Of a DNA stretch of 64,000 nucleotides, positions 21,091 through 29,679 are shown piece by piece. Both the position numbers and the translations under genes were made by a program. This stretch comes from Tritrichomonas musculus (Eukaryota > Parabasalia > Tritrichomonadida > Tritrichomonadidae), in NCBI GenBank assembly GCA_039105265.1, contig JAPFFF010000013.1:496001-560000 (forward strand), in the 5' to 3' direction. Within the stretch, counting starts at the first letter, position 1; the number at the start of each line of letters is the position of its first letter. A model generated the notes under the pieces. It ran no database searches. It was not told where the DNA came from and saw nothing but the letters and a program-made list of their open reading frames with translations.

Positions 21091-21104
21091 TTACCATCGA
21101 TAAA
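21091..21104. promoter_or_regulatory. 14-bp divergent start region
   Basis: Only TTACCATCGATAAA separates the ATGs of the giant gene and the 21105 gene. It is almost symmetrical around ATCGAT. If both starts are right, the promoters must overlap the coding regions or act from this one point. Confidence 0.45.
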
Positions 21105-21863
21105 ATGATACTTTCATTGAAAAGCATTGGGCCAGACTACAATCGTATACGTGCTAACATACAAATACCATGGAACTGTCAATATATTGAGTACTACGTT
21201 GCGTCAATCAATACAAAGAATGTGTTACTTATATCACGCGATGATAGCATAACATATGAGTGGGACGATAATGATATAGCACATACACATCATACCAATA
21301 CTATGAGGTTGGAGAACAGATACTATTCATTACCAACTGATATACCTACTTTGTTTAACGTGCAAGATGCTAATGGGCAACCAATTATGGAGACACGAAT
21401 AAGTAACAATACTAACGCCATTTACATAAGACCACATGTTGATAACTTCACTATCACATCAATGTCACATCGCATAGCATTGATTACTGGGTTGTATACA
21501 TTACCACTCAACCAACCGTTAGTAAATGGTAGAGCAATAAGATGCGGCATTCCAATATTAGACTACGCTAACAAGCTATACTTGACGTCAAAGCAAGGTC
21601 AAGCTATTCAATCCAACTTAGATAACGTTGAGTATACACCATCAGTGATAGCTAGCATTGATCATGTCATTCGATATGGTGTGCCAATCATACAGAACTT
21701 TGAAACGTATGGTAAGCCAATCAAAAATGTTGTTAACATTGATTCATTTAAACAGATTGAGTTGGAGTTGGTTGACTTCGAATATCAACCAGTTAAGTTA
21801 ATGTCACCTATGTTCGTTACGATTAAGGTTAACCCATGCGATCCACCAAAGATGACGCTGTAA
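21105..21863 (+). CDS. Possible Polinton minor (penton-type) capsid protein
   Basis: The product has 252 residues from the ATG at 21105. A longer open frame would overlap the giant gene. The protein is beta-rich: NRIRANIQIPWNCQYIEYYVASI, an ENRYYSLPTDIPTLFN segment, then long alternating strands, with no enzyme motif. The length, fold impression and place fit the single jelly-roll minor capsid protein that Polintons encode with the major one, but I cannot confirm this by motif. Its ATG is only 14 bp from the divergent ATG of the giant gene. Confidence 0.55.
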   Translation: MILSLKSIGPDYNRIRANIQIPWNCQYIEYYVASINTKNVLLISRDDSITYEWDDNDIAHTHHTNTMRLENRYYSLPTDIPTLFNVQDANGQPIMETRISNNTNAIYIRPHVDNFTITSMSHRIALITGLYTLPLNQPLVNGRAIRCGIPILDYANKLYLTSKQGQAIQSNLDNVEYTPSVIASIDHVIRYGVPIIQNFETYGKPIKNVVNIDSFKQIELELVDFEYQPVKLMSPMFVTIKVNPCDPPKMTL

Positions 21864-21874
21864 AAATGATTGAT

Positions 21875-22120
21875 CTATTTTTGATCACTGCTAATGTTGG
21901 TTGTTACACTAGCTTTAAATGCACGCAACTCAATGAGCTCTTGCTTTTTACGTTCACGGTACTGCTTTTGTTGTTGCCTTCTAGCATTGATACGTTCTTC
22001 ATCAGTGAGGTAAAGCTTTTTACGACCACGCTTTTTAGGTTCATTAACAATACCCTGCTTTGATTTGAGTGATTTAACTACAGCTGTATCGTTAAACAAT
22101 TCAGTGTTGATGCTTGACAT
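21875..22120 (-). CDS. Small basic DNA-binding-like protein (bZIP/AT-hook-like basic region)
   Basis: The product has 81 residues from the ATG at 22120, which follows TTGCAA. A longer frame adds seven hydrophobic residues. The centre is KKRGRKKLYLTDEERINARR followed by QQQKQYRERKKQE. It joins an AT-hook-like RGRKK to a long basic helix, a layout also seen in small proteins of virophages and related elements. It probably binds DNA and could be a regulator. It is convergent with the 21105 gene, 11 bp apart. Confidence 0.7.
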   Translation of the reverse strand: MSSINTELFNDTAVVKSLKSKQGIVNEPKKRGRKKLYLTDEERINARRQQQKQYRERKKQELIELRAFKASVTTNISSDQK

Positions 22121-22250
22121 TTGCAATGAGATAAAAATCATATTATGAAATGTGATATGAAAACAAAATGAAAAATTTTAAGTGCTTATAATGATATGCA
22201 TTATGCAATGCAGGGGGAATGGTTTAAATATCATATTGCAACTACTTAGT

Positions 22251-22262
22251 GTCTGGCCAGAC
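22251..22262. promoter_or_regulatory. Perfect 12-bp palindrome before the tRNA-like sequence
   Basis: GTCTGGCCAGAC is its own reverse complement and ends one base before the tRNA-like sequence. It could be a binding site or a stem in a transcript. The function is unknown. Confidence 0.4.
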
Positions 22263-22263
22263 A

Positions 22264-22337
22264 GGTACAGTGGTTGAGTCATGAAGCGTGTCTCTCAGCT
22301 TCGGCGGCAGGCATGAGTTCGATTCATAGCAGTACCG
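22264..22337 (+). tRNA. tRNA-like sequence inside the Polinton, imperfect
   Basis: The 74 bases begin GGTACAG and end CAGTACC plus one base, pairing six of seven. The A-box-like TGGTTGAGTCATG and the B-box-like AGTTCGATTC sit at tRNA spacing, and five T residues (22339-22343) follow, like a Pol III terminator. The T arm, D arm and anticodon stem pair poorly, and the nominal anticodon loop is CAGCTTC, so amino-acid identity cannot be assigned. It may be a decayed tRNA, a tRNA-like small RNA, or an internal Pol III promoter. Confidence 0.4.
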
Positions 22338-22620
22338 ATTTTTCGTGTTATTTTATCACACTTGTGATGGAGCCTGTAGCGAATCAACACCTAAGGTAAG
22401 CCATTGCTTGTGATATGTGTAATGAACGTGTTAAATCACGTTCCCCAACCATAGTGTGTGTAGTTCCTTTCCTGTGAGGGGTTGATGTACAATCCCGGGT
22501 ACGTATGTTGATTCCTCATCGAATGCATAACACACTCACGAAGACGGTTGGTTTTTGCACTCTTGTTTTTGCGTTTGCATGACGTGTTGAATGATGTGTG
22601 TGACTGTACATTTAATGTAT
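22338..22620. other. GC-richer non-coding stretch of the Polinton, possible structured RNA
   Basis: No frame is convincing. The base composition is clearly richer in G+C than the surroundings. A 6-bp hairpin forms around AATCCCGG (ATGTAC with GTACGT, near 22487-22506), and AGTGTGT near 22452 can pair with ACACACT near 22531. It may be part of a transcript that starts in the tRNA-like sequence, or a cis-acting site. Confidence 0.35.
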
Positions 22621-22621
22621 A

Positions 22622-22838
22622 GCATAGTGTATCACTTGAATGTACATTGAGTTATCACTTGAGTGTTACATTGAGTTATCACTTGAGTGTTACATTGAGT
22701 TATCACTTAACTGTACATTGAGTTATCACTTGAGTGTTACATTGAGTTATCACTTGAGTGTTACATTGAGTTATCACTTAACTGTACATTGAGTTATCAC
22801 TTAACTGTACATTGAGTTATCACTTGATGCTTATTATC
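22622..22838 (+). repeat. 24-bp tandem array upstream of the second HNH gene
   Basis: Nine or so units of TTATCACTTGAGTGTTACAT + TGAG, some 23 bp (TTATCACTTAACTGTACATT + GAG), end 22 bases before the HNH gene. The core TCACTTGAG is the reverse complement of the CTCAAGTGA core seen in the other arrays. Confidence 0.9.
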
Positions 22839-22863
22839 AAACACTAACTTTAACTTACACCAA

Positions 22864-23397
22864 ATGAGTTACGTTGATTTAATCGATCATCCTGATTATG
22901 AAATCTTAAACGAATACCCATTTACCATTCGTCGTAAGGACAACCATCATGAGATACAAGAATATTATCAACATGGTTATGTGTATGTTAGTATGAAGCG
23001 TAAGAAATACATTAAGCATCGATTAATAGCAAAGCAATTCATGCCAAACCCTGATCACTTACCTGAAGTAGATCACATTAATAACAATCGTTCTGATAAC
23101 CGTTTAACAAACTTACGATGGGTAAGTCATCAACAGAATATGCTTAATAAATCAGGCCGTGGTCAAATCAAATATGAATATGTTAATGACTTACCAATTG
23201 ATGTTAAGCCAATCATCATGTATAACCATTATGAATTCGAAAGGTATTACATTGATGCAGATGGTAATGTATGGTTTGATAACGATGAACGATATCGTAA
23301 ACTGACTGTTGATAAATATAATAAGGTGTCAATGCATGATATATATCATAAGCAACATAATGTAAGCATTTTAGCATTGCGACGTGAATATATGTAG
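22864..23397 (+). CDS. HNH endonuclease, copy 2
   Basis: The product has 177 residues starting at CCAAATG. It is clearly related to the 12011 gene: NEYPFTIRRKDNHHEIQEY opposite IEYPYQVRRRDNHKVVSES, and KHRLIAKQFMPNPDHLPEVDHINNNRSDNRLTNLRWVSHQQNMLNKSGRG opposite the same region of copy 1. The DH and N positions of the HNH fold are present near residues 72-90. It lies alone behind a 24-bp array, flanked by non-coding DNA, as a mobile homing-type gene might. Confidence 0.88.
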   Translation: MSYVDLIDHPDYEILNEYPFTIRRKDNHHEIQEYYQHGYVYVSMKRKKYIKHRLIAKQFMPNPDHLPEVDHINNNRSDNRLTNLRWVSHQQNMLNKSGRGQIKYEYVNDLPIDVKPIIMYNHYEFERYYIDADGNVWFDNDERYRKLTVDKYNKVSMHDIYHKQHNVSILALRREYM

Positions 23398-23448
23398 TAA
23401 CGTTTTTGATTCATGCCAACATTGGAGTGGTAACCAAAAATGAATCGT

Positions 23449-23901
23449 TTAAACTGTATCATCAATAGCATTTCTAAATGCTTCAACTGAGTTCTGCTCA
23501 TTGAGTTTACTTCTACGTTCATTGATGGCATCATTTGCTTTGGCATAGATTGATTCATAACGTTTCAACTCATGACGTAAGCATAACTTATCAATGTAGT
23601 ATTTGTAATAGGTATGTGTTTCATTGTTGTCTGATACAAACTGACGTGGTGTTAGGTCAATGGACAACAGCATTGGATTACGATAAATGGTTCGATAACG
23701 ATTCTCACGTACTGTTATGTATGGTACCTTACCAAATATGTTAATCAACCCATTCATATCAATGGTTCTGTTACCATCGATGACTAATAATGGTCGTACA
23801 CTAATGCCAAATTCAATAGGGTATATCTTACTATCAAGGTAGACAATTAACTTATCATCATTAGTTGGTTTGATTGTTTCAACAAAGCTAGTAACTGACA
23901 T
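23449..23901 (-). CDS. Polinton protein of unknown function, 150 residues
   Basis: I chose the ATG at 23901 (MSVTSFVETIK), which follows AAACC. An open ATG 13 codons upstream adds a hydrophobic stretch and is less likely. The N-terminal two thirds looks beta-rich (DKLIVYLDSKIYPIEFGISVRPLLVIDG), and the end is a charged helix. No motif is recognised. It lies just downstream of the polymerase on the same strand (64 bp), so it may be expressed with it and take part in replication, by inference. Confidence 0.65.
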   Translation of the reverse strand: MSVTSFVETIKPTNDDKLIVYLDSKIYPIEFGISVRPLLVIDGNRTIDMNGLINIFGKVPYITVRENRYRTIYRNPMLLSIDLTPRQFVSDNNETHTYYKYYIDKLCLRHELKRYESIYAKANDAINERRSKLNEQNSVEAFRNAIDDTV

Positions 23902-23965
23902 GGTTTGTGTGTGAATAAAAATAACAATGGTGAAATGCAATGTTTATACATGAATTGTTGTAGTG

Positions 23966-26900
23966 TTACTTGAATTGTAGTGTACGACAGAATTGGGGTA
24001 ATGTTATTTGTTGAAATGACTTTGTCTTTTTGAAGCAGGTACTACCATCGGATAAGTCAAATGTGATTGCTTCACCTTGATACATACGTTCATACAGCTC
24101 TTCAACAGTGATGTTCATGCGTTTGCACTTGTTGAGTATGCATTGATTTGGAATTCCTTTAGCCCTAACATGATACCCCACATTGTCATGTTCATCAACG
24201 AGTATATCGAGATATGTCTTCTTACCCAATGCAATGAGCTTACGTGAGTGGATCTTACCAACTGCACCAGGGAATGAATCGAAGTCACAATGAAACTGTG
24301 TCATATCACTGCCAATTAACTCTTTACCATATGTTGTTTTGAATAATGCAGCTAACTTATCAACATCATCTTCATTTAAGTGAACGCTATCAGTATCAGT
24401 GTAGTATATTGCTATGCCATTCTGTTCAGCTGTACTAACGACTTGATTCATGATGTGCTTACTCCATGATAACACTGATGCACCAAACTGTGGTAGATTG
24501 AAATGATTGTTAATTGGTCTAATCATCTTGACAAATGCTTTGGTACCATCATTGATGACAACCTCTTTGATATAGTTATAGTTGCGATATATGTATGGTA
24601 TGACATCATCATTGTTAACAATCTTAACTTCATCTGTGATTGGCTTTAATATCGACTTGCCATAGATTGAGTTGAGTAGCAACTTGATGGTCTTCTCTAG
24701 TGGGTTGCGTTCACGCTTGTATGTCACTCTCAAGTTGAAGAGCGTTTTGATGAAGTCATTGATGAGTGTGTTGAAACCATCATTGAAGTAATAACCACGT
24801 ATGAATTCATATTCAACATCGTAGAACTCAATCAAATCCATTAATGCGACCTTGTCAATATAGAAGTGGTCAACTGGTTGGTTGCAAAACAGTTTAGTAC
24901 CAGCTTCATTACGTATGAATACTTGACCGAACCTATATGGATGCTCTGACTTAGGTGTTAATCGTTTGATATTGATCTCGATGAAGAACGTATCATAACA
25001 CATGAGTTGATCGTGAGTTGTGTTTGATGGTATAACTTGTGGTTTACCCTTTGGTATACCACTCATGATCGACATCGCAGATGGATATAAGCTGACTGCA
25101 TCGAAGTCCTGTATCTTACCTTCAACATATTGCTTCTCATTGTTAGCTGTCATTGTTCTACCACCACTAACACAACGTTGGATGAAGTTCTGTGGCTTAC
25201 CTGATAGTTTGAAGCAGGCTTTGAAGCAACCGTATGTACGTGCGAAGTCATAACCTATCGCGCTGATTGATATGTACTGGTTAATGCCAGGGAATTTACT
25301 CTTAGCATTGGTGAACACTTCATTAAGATCATGATCAAACTTAAGTACACCATCCATGAGTGTGATGCAGTCTTTGATGCAGTAGTACTTAGCGTACTTC
25401 ATTATGTCAATCATGTGTGTGGTTTCATCATATGACTTAGATGATCTAGCATTGACGAGTAGTTGTGCGTAAGCTTGTTCAAGTTCATCTGATGCCATAT
25501 CATCAATGTGTTCATCACGGTATTGATCTTTGAATTCATTGAATGGTATCAACTCACGTTTGATGTTAGCTTCAGTGTAGAGTTTATATGGCATGATTTC
25601 TTTATGTACTTTGAGATTGAACATGTTACCGAACTGTGATAGTGGCGCTGGTATGAGTGAGTAACTGTTACGGAATGTTAAACGCTTGATTCTCTCTTCA
25701 TCTATGCCTTTACGTGGATTGTGGACGGTGTCACGTTTCTCCATGACTACTTGCAAGAGTGTGCCAGTACGTTGTGTAACATGAACATTCCAACCTGGTT
25801 CATTAATGAAGAAGCATGCATCATACTTAAGGTTGTGGAAGTATGTCAATGAGAAGTTAGCAAGTGAATTCAAGAATCGATTTGCAATGTCATTACCATA
25901 GTAACTCATTATGTTTTTACCATCGCATACACAGCATAGGTATGGACGATGTGGTGATACCGTTACGTCTGTCTCAAAGTCAGCGTAGTAAACCTTTGTC
26001 CAGTGTTGTTCATGCTTAGCATCGGATGACTCTGCTTGGCAACATAACGTTTCATCATAGTTGAGTTCAGTATAATCATTCAAGTGATTATCGAACTCGC
26101 ATGTTGCTAATATATCTTGTTCACATTGATTGATCTCGCGGAAGTAGTTGCATTCGAACATAGTTTCCATGACTGATAACATAGGTGCACCATTTGAAGT
26201 ATCACCTCGATTATTGGTTATCAATTGCCTTTCATTCAATGGTCGATCTGCAAATTTAACATCAAGTTCATCTTTATGTTTGATGTAATAGGTAGTGATT
26301 GGTAATATTTCATTGTCATCAATCATGAAATGGTCTTTGTAAAGAAGCAACTTAACCTCTCTATTAGCAACTACCTTACTGTTCTTACGTGTGTTTACAC
26401 TTGGTTGTTTGCGATGTCTTGACTCTCTACTTGCATCAAATCGATATACAATGAAGTGGCATTGCATGTTGATTGCAATCTTAAGTATTTTCTTATTAGG
26501 TACTGAACGCGTTCGCATCATGCCACGTAACTTTTGTATCTCATCTTCGGTGAATACACCTGACTGAATGCATGCATATACAAAGCAGTTGTCAGTATAG
26601 TTTTTAGCATCGACCTCATGGTATATCTGGTAACGGGTTAAGTCAAGCGATGGAATGAGGTTAACGTATGGAAAGAATGCACCATCAAGAGCATCTCGAA
26701 ATGCATCAACCGATATGATATCTTCATCTTCATCATTAATCCTCTCACTGAATGTTGTTTTACCATCATGCTTAGTTGCTGTAATGAATTTAACAACGAA
26801 CTTAACTGGGATGTAATCTAAACCAATTAACGTAGGATCAGTGTCAGAACCGTATGATTCAGTTGTAATCTCACCAAGTATTGATCTAATTACTACATCA

Positions 26901-27400
26901 ATAGCTAACTCATTGTTTAATGGGAATGCTTTTGGTTTGATACTAGTATCGCTACGATATCCTAATACAAGTGGATGTGGCATAGTTGATTTGTTCTTAC
27001 GTATGTATCTTAACACTTGTGTGAATGCATATTGTTTTTCACTGTCATCGTTAATATCAACTTCAAATGTTTCATGCCTTTTAACATACCTCATCATACG
27101 GTTCATCTCACGTTGATACTTCTTAGTGTCATGAACGTTCTCTTCATAACGAATGCGTTCAACTGATTTGGATGATGTGTAACCAGCATCGATATTCATA
27201 AGTGAGTCAATGAATTGGTCATCGTCAATCATTTGTAGTGTGTTAATAATCATGGATGGAGATGTGATTGTGCATGGTGCATTATCATCGTCATCAATAA
27301 CAAACTCAATACCATCATCAATGTATATATACATATCATCGCCTTCTAATATGAGCATAACAACATCGTTATTGTCGTCGAGTAAATAGTAGATAGCCAT
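23966..27400 (-). CDS. Polinton DNA polymerase B (protein-primed type)
   Basis: The product has 1144 residues. After a 450-residue N-terminal region, which in this family may hold the priming function, the exonuclease motifs are YYADFETDV (near 470), YFHNLKYDA (near 522) and YYCIKDC. The polymerase motifs are DAVSLYPSAM (A, near 768), LLLNSIYGKS (B, near 910) and YTDTDSVHL (C, near 1000), with KKTYLDI after it. This is the layout of Polinton and adenovirus-like protein-primed polymerases, which copy linear DNA from the terminal repeats. The gene begins next to the right inverted repeat and reads inward. Confidence 0.96.
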   Translation of the reverse strand: MAIYYLLDDNNDVVMLILEGDDMYIYIDDGIEFVIDDDDNAPCTITSPSMIINTLQMIDDDQFIDSLMNIDAGYTSSKSVERIRYEENVHDTKKYQREMNRMMRYVKRHETFEVDINDDSEKQYAFTQVLRYIRKNKSTMPHPLVLGYRSDTSIKPKAFPLNNELAIDVVIRSILGEITTESYGSDTDPTLIGLDYIPVKFVVKFITATKHDGKTTFSERINDEDEDIISVDAFRDALDGAFFPYVNLIPSLDLTRYQIYHEVDAKNYTDNCFVYACIQSGVFTEDEIQKLRGMMRTRSVPNKKILKIAINMQCHFIVYRFDASRESRHRKQPSVNTRKNSKVVANREVKLLLYKDHFMIDDNEILPITTYYIKHKDELDVKFADRPLNERQLITNNRGDTSNGAPMLSVMETMFECNYFREINQCEQDILATCEFDNHLNDYTELNYDETLCCQAESSDAKHEQHWTKVYYADFETDVTVSPHRPYLCCVCDGKNIMSYYGNDIANRFLNSLANFSLTYFHNLKYDACFFINEPGWNVHVTQRTGTLLQVVMEKRDTVHNPRKGIDEERIKRLTFRNSYSLIPAPLSQFGNMFNLKVHKEIMPYKLYTEANIKRELIPFNEFKDQYRDEHIDDMASDELEQAYAQLLVNARSSKSYDETTHMIDIMKYAKYYCIKDCITLMDGVLKFDHDLNEVFTNAKSKFPGINQYISISAIGYDFARTYGCFKACFKLSGKPQNFIQRCVSGGRTMTANNEKQYVEGKIQDFDAVSLYPSAMSIMSGIPKGKPQVIPSNTTHDQLMCYDTFFIEINIKRLTPKSEHPYRFGQVFIRNEAGTKLFCNQPVDHFYIDKVALMDLIEFYDVEYEFIRGYYFNDGFNTLINDFIKTLFNLRVTYKRERNPLEKTIKLLLNSIYGKSILKPITDEVKIVNNDDVIPYIYRNYNYIKEVVINDGTKAFVKMIRPINNHFNLPQFGASVLSWSKHIMNQVVSTAEQNGIAIYYTDTDSVHLNEDDVDKLAALFKTTYGKELIGSDMTQFHCDFDSFPGAVGKIHSRKLIALGKKTYLDILVDEHDNVGYHVRAKGIPNQCILNKCKRMNITVEELYERMYQGEAITFDLSDGSTCFKKTKSFQQITLPQFCRTLQFK

Positions 27401-27409
27401 TTAAATGAC

Positions 27410-27827
27410 AACAAAAATAGGCACGCTAAAATATATATGTTGATATAAATGAAAGTCAAAACACATTATGTAATGGGTTGTAAGTTTTTATCCAGTATGT
27501 AATGAAGTATTATGACACATTAAGTTATATGACGTGAGTTCAACGTGAGGTGATGTGGTGAGGTGGTAACATGTGTTGTGACGTGAGTTGGATGATGAGG
27601 TGTTAACATAGGTTTTGACATGAGTTCAACGTGAGTTCAACGTGAGGTGATGTGGTGAGTTGGATGATGAGGTGTTAACTTGGGTTTCGACATGAGGTGA
27701 AACGTTAAGATGAATGTTAGGGTGTTAACTTGGGTTTTAACGTGAGTTGATGCGTTAAATGAGTGATGTTACAACTTTAAGCAGGGTGAAGTGGCGAAGC
27801 TACGAAACCCTGCTTAGCTATACTACT
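27410..27827 (-). repeat. Polinton right terminal inverted repeat (418 bp)
   Basis: It is the inverted partner of 5299-5716, about 99% alike by eye, ending in CTATACTACT. The target duplication TCTTG follows at 27828-27832. Confidence 0.97.
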
Positions 27828-29044
27828 TCTTGTTTAGTTTTTTGTTTGATCATTTTTTTCATTACATCTTTCAAATTATGAATTTTATCATGTTGTTTAG
27901 AAATTAGTTTATTTTGTTCTTCAATTTTTTTAGTTAATTCAGATATCTTTTGACTTTGTTCTGAAAATTTGTTTGATTGTTCTTTGATTTGTTTTTGATT
28001 TGTTTCAAGTTTTGAATTCAATAAAATTATATTAGTATCTTGCTTAGTTTTTGTTATTTCATTTGTATAAGCAACAATTTTATTAAAATCAACGTCTTTT
28101 AAGAAATATTTATCACCCCATTCATCTTCTGCTGCATCTTCTTTTTCTTCGGTTGTGTAAAGTCCATAAACTGAATATTTTTGATTATAAGCAAGATTAT
28201 TGAATATTTCTTCAAAAGTCGGTCGATCTTCAGGTTTTTCAGACCAACATTTTTCAATCAATTCTTTCAATGCTTGTGTTGCATTAAAATCAACATCAAA
28301 ATGAGGACGATAGTTTTCTTCTGCAACTTTTTGTTGGAATTGATACATTTGCATTTTTTTGTTCTCTAAAAGTGGATATGCAACACAATTTCCAATCACT
28401 TGATACATGATGATTCCGAATGAATAAACGTCAACTTTTCCATCATAAGGTTGATTTCTTATGATTTCAGGAGCCATGTATTCAACAGTGCCACCAAATG
28501 TCGTCTGCTCTTTCGAATGTCCTACTTTGCAAAACTTGGAAAGACCGAAATCTGAAATGTGCGGATGGAAATATTCATCAATCAAAATGTTGTCAGGTTT
28601 AAGATCTCTGTGAATCGCGTGCTGATCATGAATATGCTTCATTCCATATGCAACTCCAATGAGAATGATTTGACGAGTCGTGTTGTCATATTCTTCTGGT
28701 GTTAAACCTCGACTAATCAGTTTGAGAATGTCAGAAAGTGAGCCTCTCTTCGCAAAATCCATGATGATCGTCACATTTTGGTTTTCTGAAAAATCTTCAA
28801 GTGAAAAACCGCGGAATTTGATGATTGTTGGATGGGCAACTTTGATCATAATATTGATCTCTCGCTCAATCATTTTCTTCATCTTTTCTGAATTGCCTGA
28901 AAGAATAACTTTCGCTGCGAGTGTTTCATTCGTACTTTTGTTTCGAATTTTATAAACAATGCCAAATCCGCCTCGATTTAGCTCTTTGAGAATTTTATAA
29001 TCTTTTATATTTATTTTGTAATCTGATATTCGATATGATTTCAT
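27828..29044 (-). CDS. Host TKL-like protein kinase, 5' part, cut by the Polinton
   Basis: From the ATG at 29044, a full kinase domain is present: glycine loop LNRGGFGIVYK (22-32), VAIK-type AAKV lysine (45), alpha-C Glu (62), HRDLKPDN (145-152), DFG (165-167), GGTVEYMAPE (184-193), DVYSFGIIMY and a CWSEKPEDRPT motif. All catalytic residues are in place, so the enzyme was active. A linker and a Gln/Lys/Glu coiled coil follow to residue 405, where the Polinton begins. The coiled coil continues in the same phase at 5298-5002. With the element present, translation would add only three residues (E, V, V) from the inverted repeat and stop, leaving the kinase domain whole but the coiled coil short. 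The truncated form may therefore still work, perhaps without its partner-binding tail. Confidence 0.93.
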
Positions 29045-29372
29045 ATTTCTATGTGGTCAAAAAATAAACATTATCAAAGGCGAATTTTTGACCTTTCTTT
29101 TTTGAAAATGAATATTCAAACAAAGGAATATCATAAAAGTGTTCAATCTTCAAAATCATGATGTAAATGAAGTAACTAATCAAAATAAAATGGCAGTGAT
29201 CTTATATATTTAATTTTTTTAAATAAATTTTATTGTTAAAGTGATTTGTTATCTTATTAATTGGAAATTTTAATATAATATTTACAATAATAAAGGTAAA
29301 AAATTGATTTTTGAGCATGTTTAAAGCTTAGATATCAAAATATTTCTAAAACTGTATTAAAAAAACAAAAAA
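29045..29372. other. Intergenic spacer, AT-rich
   Basis: I see no gene. It holds the 5' flank of the kinase and the 3' flank of tRNA-Lys. Confidence 0.5.
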
Positions 29373-29446
29373 TGCCTCCGACGGGACTCGAACCCGCGAC
29401 ACTCGGATTAAAAGTCCGATGCTCTAGCCGACTGAGCTACGAAGGC
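29373..29446 (-). tRNA. tRNA-Lys (anticodon TTT)
   Basis: On the minus strand the sequence starts GCCTTCGTAGCTCAGTCGGC and has a 7-bp acceptor stem (one G-T pair), anticodon stem TCGGA/TCCGA with loop CTTTTAA (anticodon TTT), and T arm GCGGG-TTCGAGT-CCCGT. There is no intron. The A and B boxes are intact. Confidence 0.96.
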
Positions 29447-29679
29447 TTCTGATTAATTTATTTAATACTAGCATTAAGCAATTTATTTATATATATATTA
29501 AAAAAAAAATCGGTCATTCAATTCAAAAAATTGGATGCATTACATTATAATTAGTATTTTGGTAAAAAATACTAATTCAAGCAGATATTAATTATATATA
29601 ACTTAAATTATAGAGTCTATTTATTAGATAGAGGTAAAAATTTAAATCAAATTAAAAAATTAAAATAAAAATAACGATT

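Larger units (their letters stand above)
5299..27827. mobile_element. Polinton/Maverick, complete-looking, about 22.5 kb
   Basis: The element is bounded by 418-bp inverted repeats starting AG and ending CT, as Polintons do. A 5-bp target duplication TCTTG lies at 5294-5298 and 27828-27832. Parts in order: unknown protein (5764), integrase (6966), packaging ATPase (8070), two small basic proteins (8946, 9361), repeat protein (9610), major capsid protein (10371), HNH endonuclease (12011), small unknown (12640), unknown (13148), giant fibre-like protein (minus, 13888-21090), possible minor capsid protein (21105), basic DNA-binding protein (minus, 22120), tRNA-like sequence (22264), second HNH endonuclease (22864), unknown (minus, 23901) and DNA polymerase B (minus, 27400). 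I recognised no protease. The element looks whole and I see no clear break. The near-identical repeats, intact duplication and long open frames argue for a young insertion. Confidence 0.97.
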
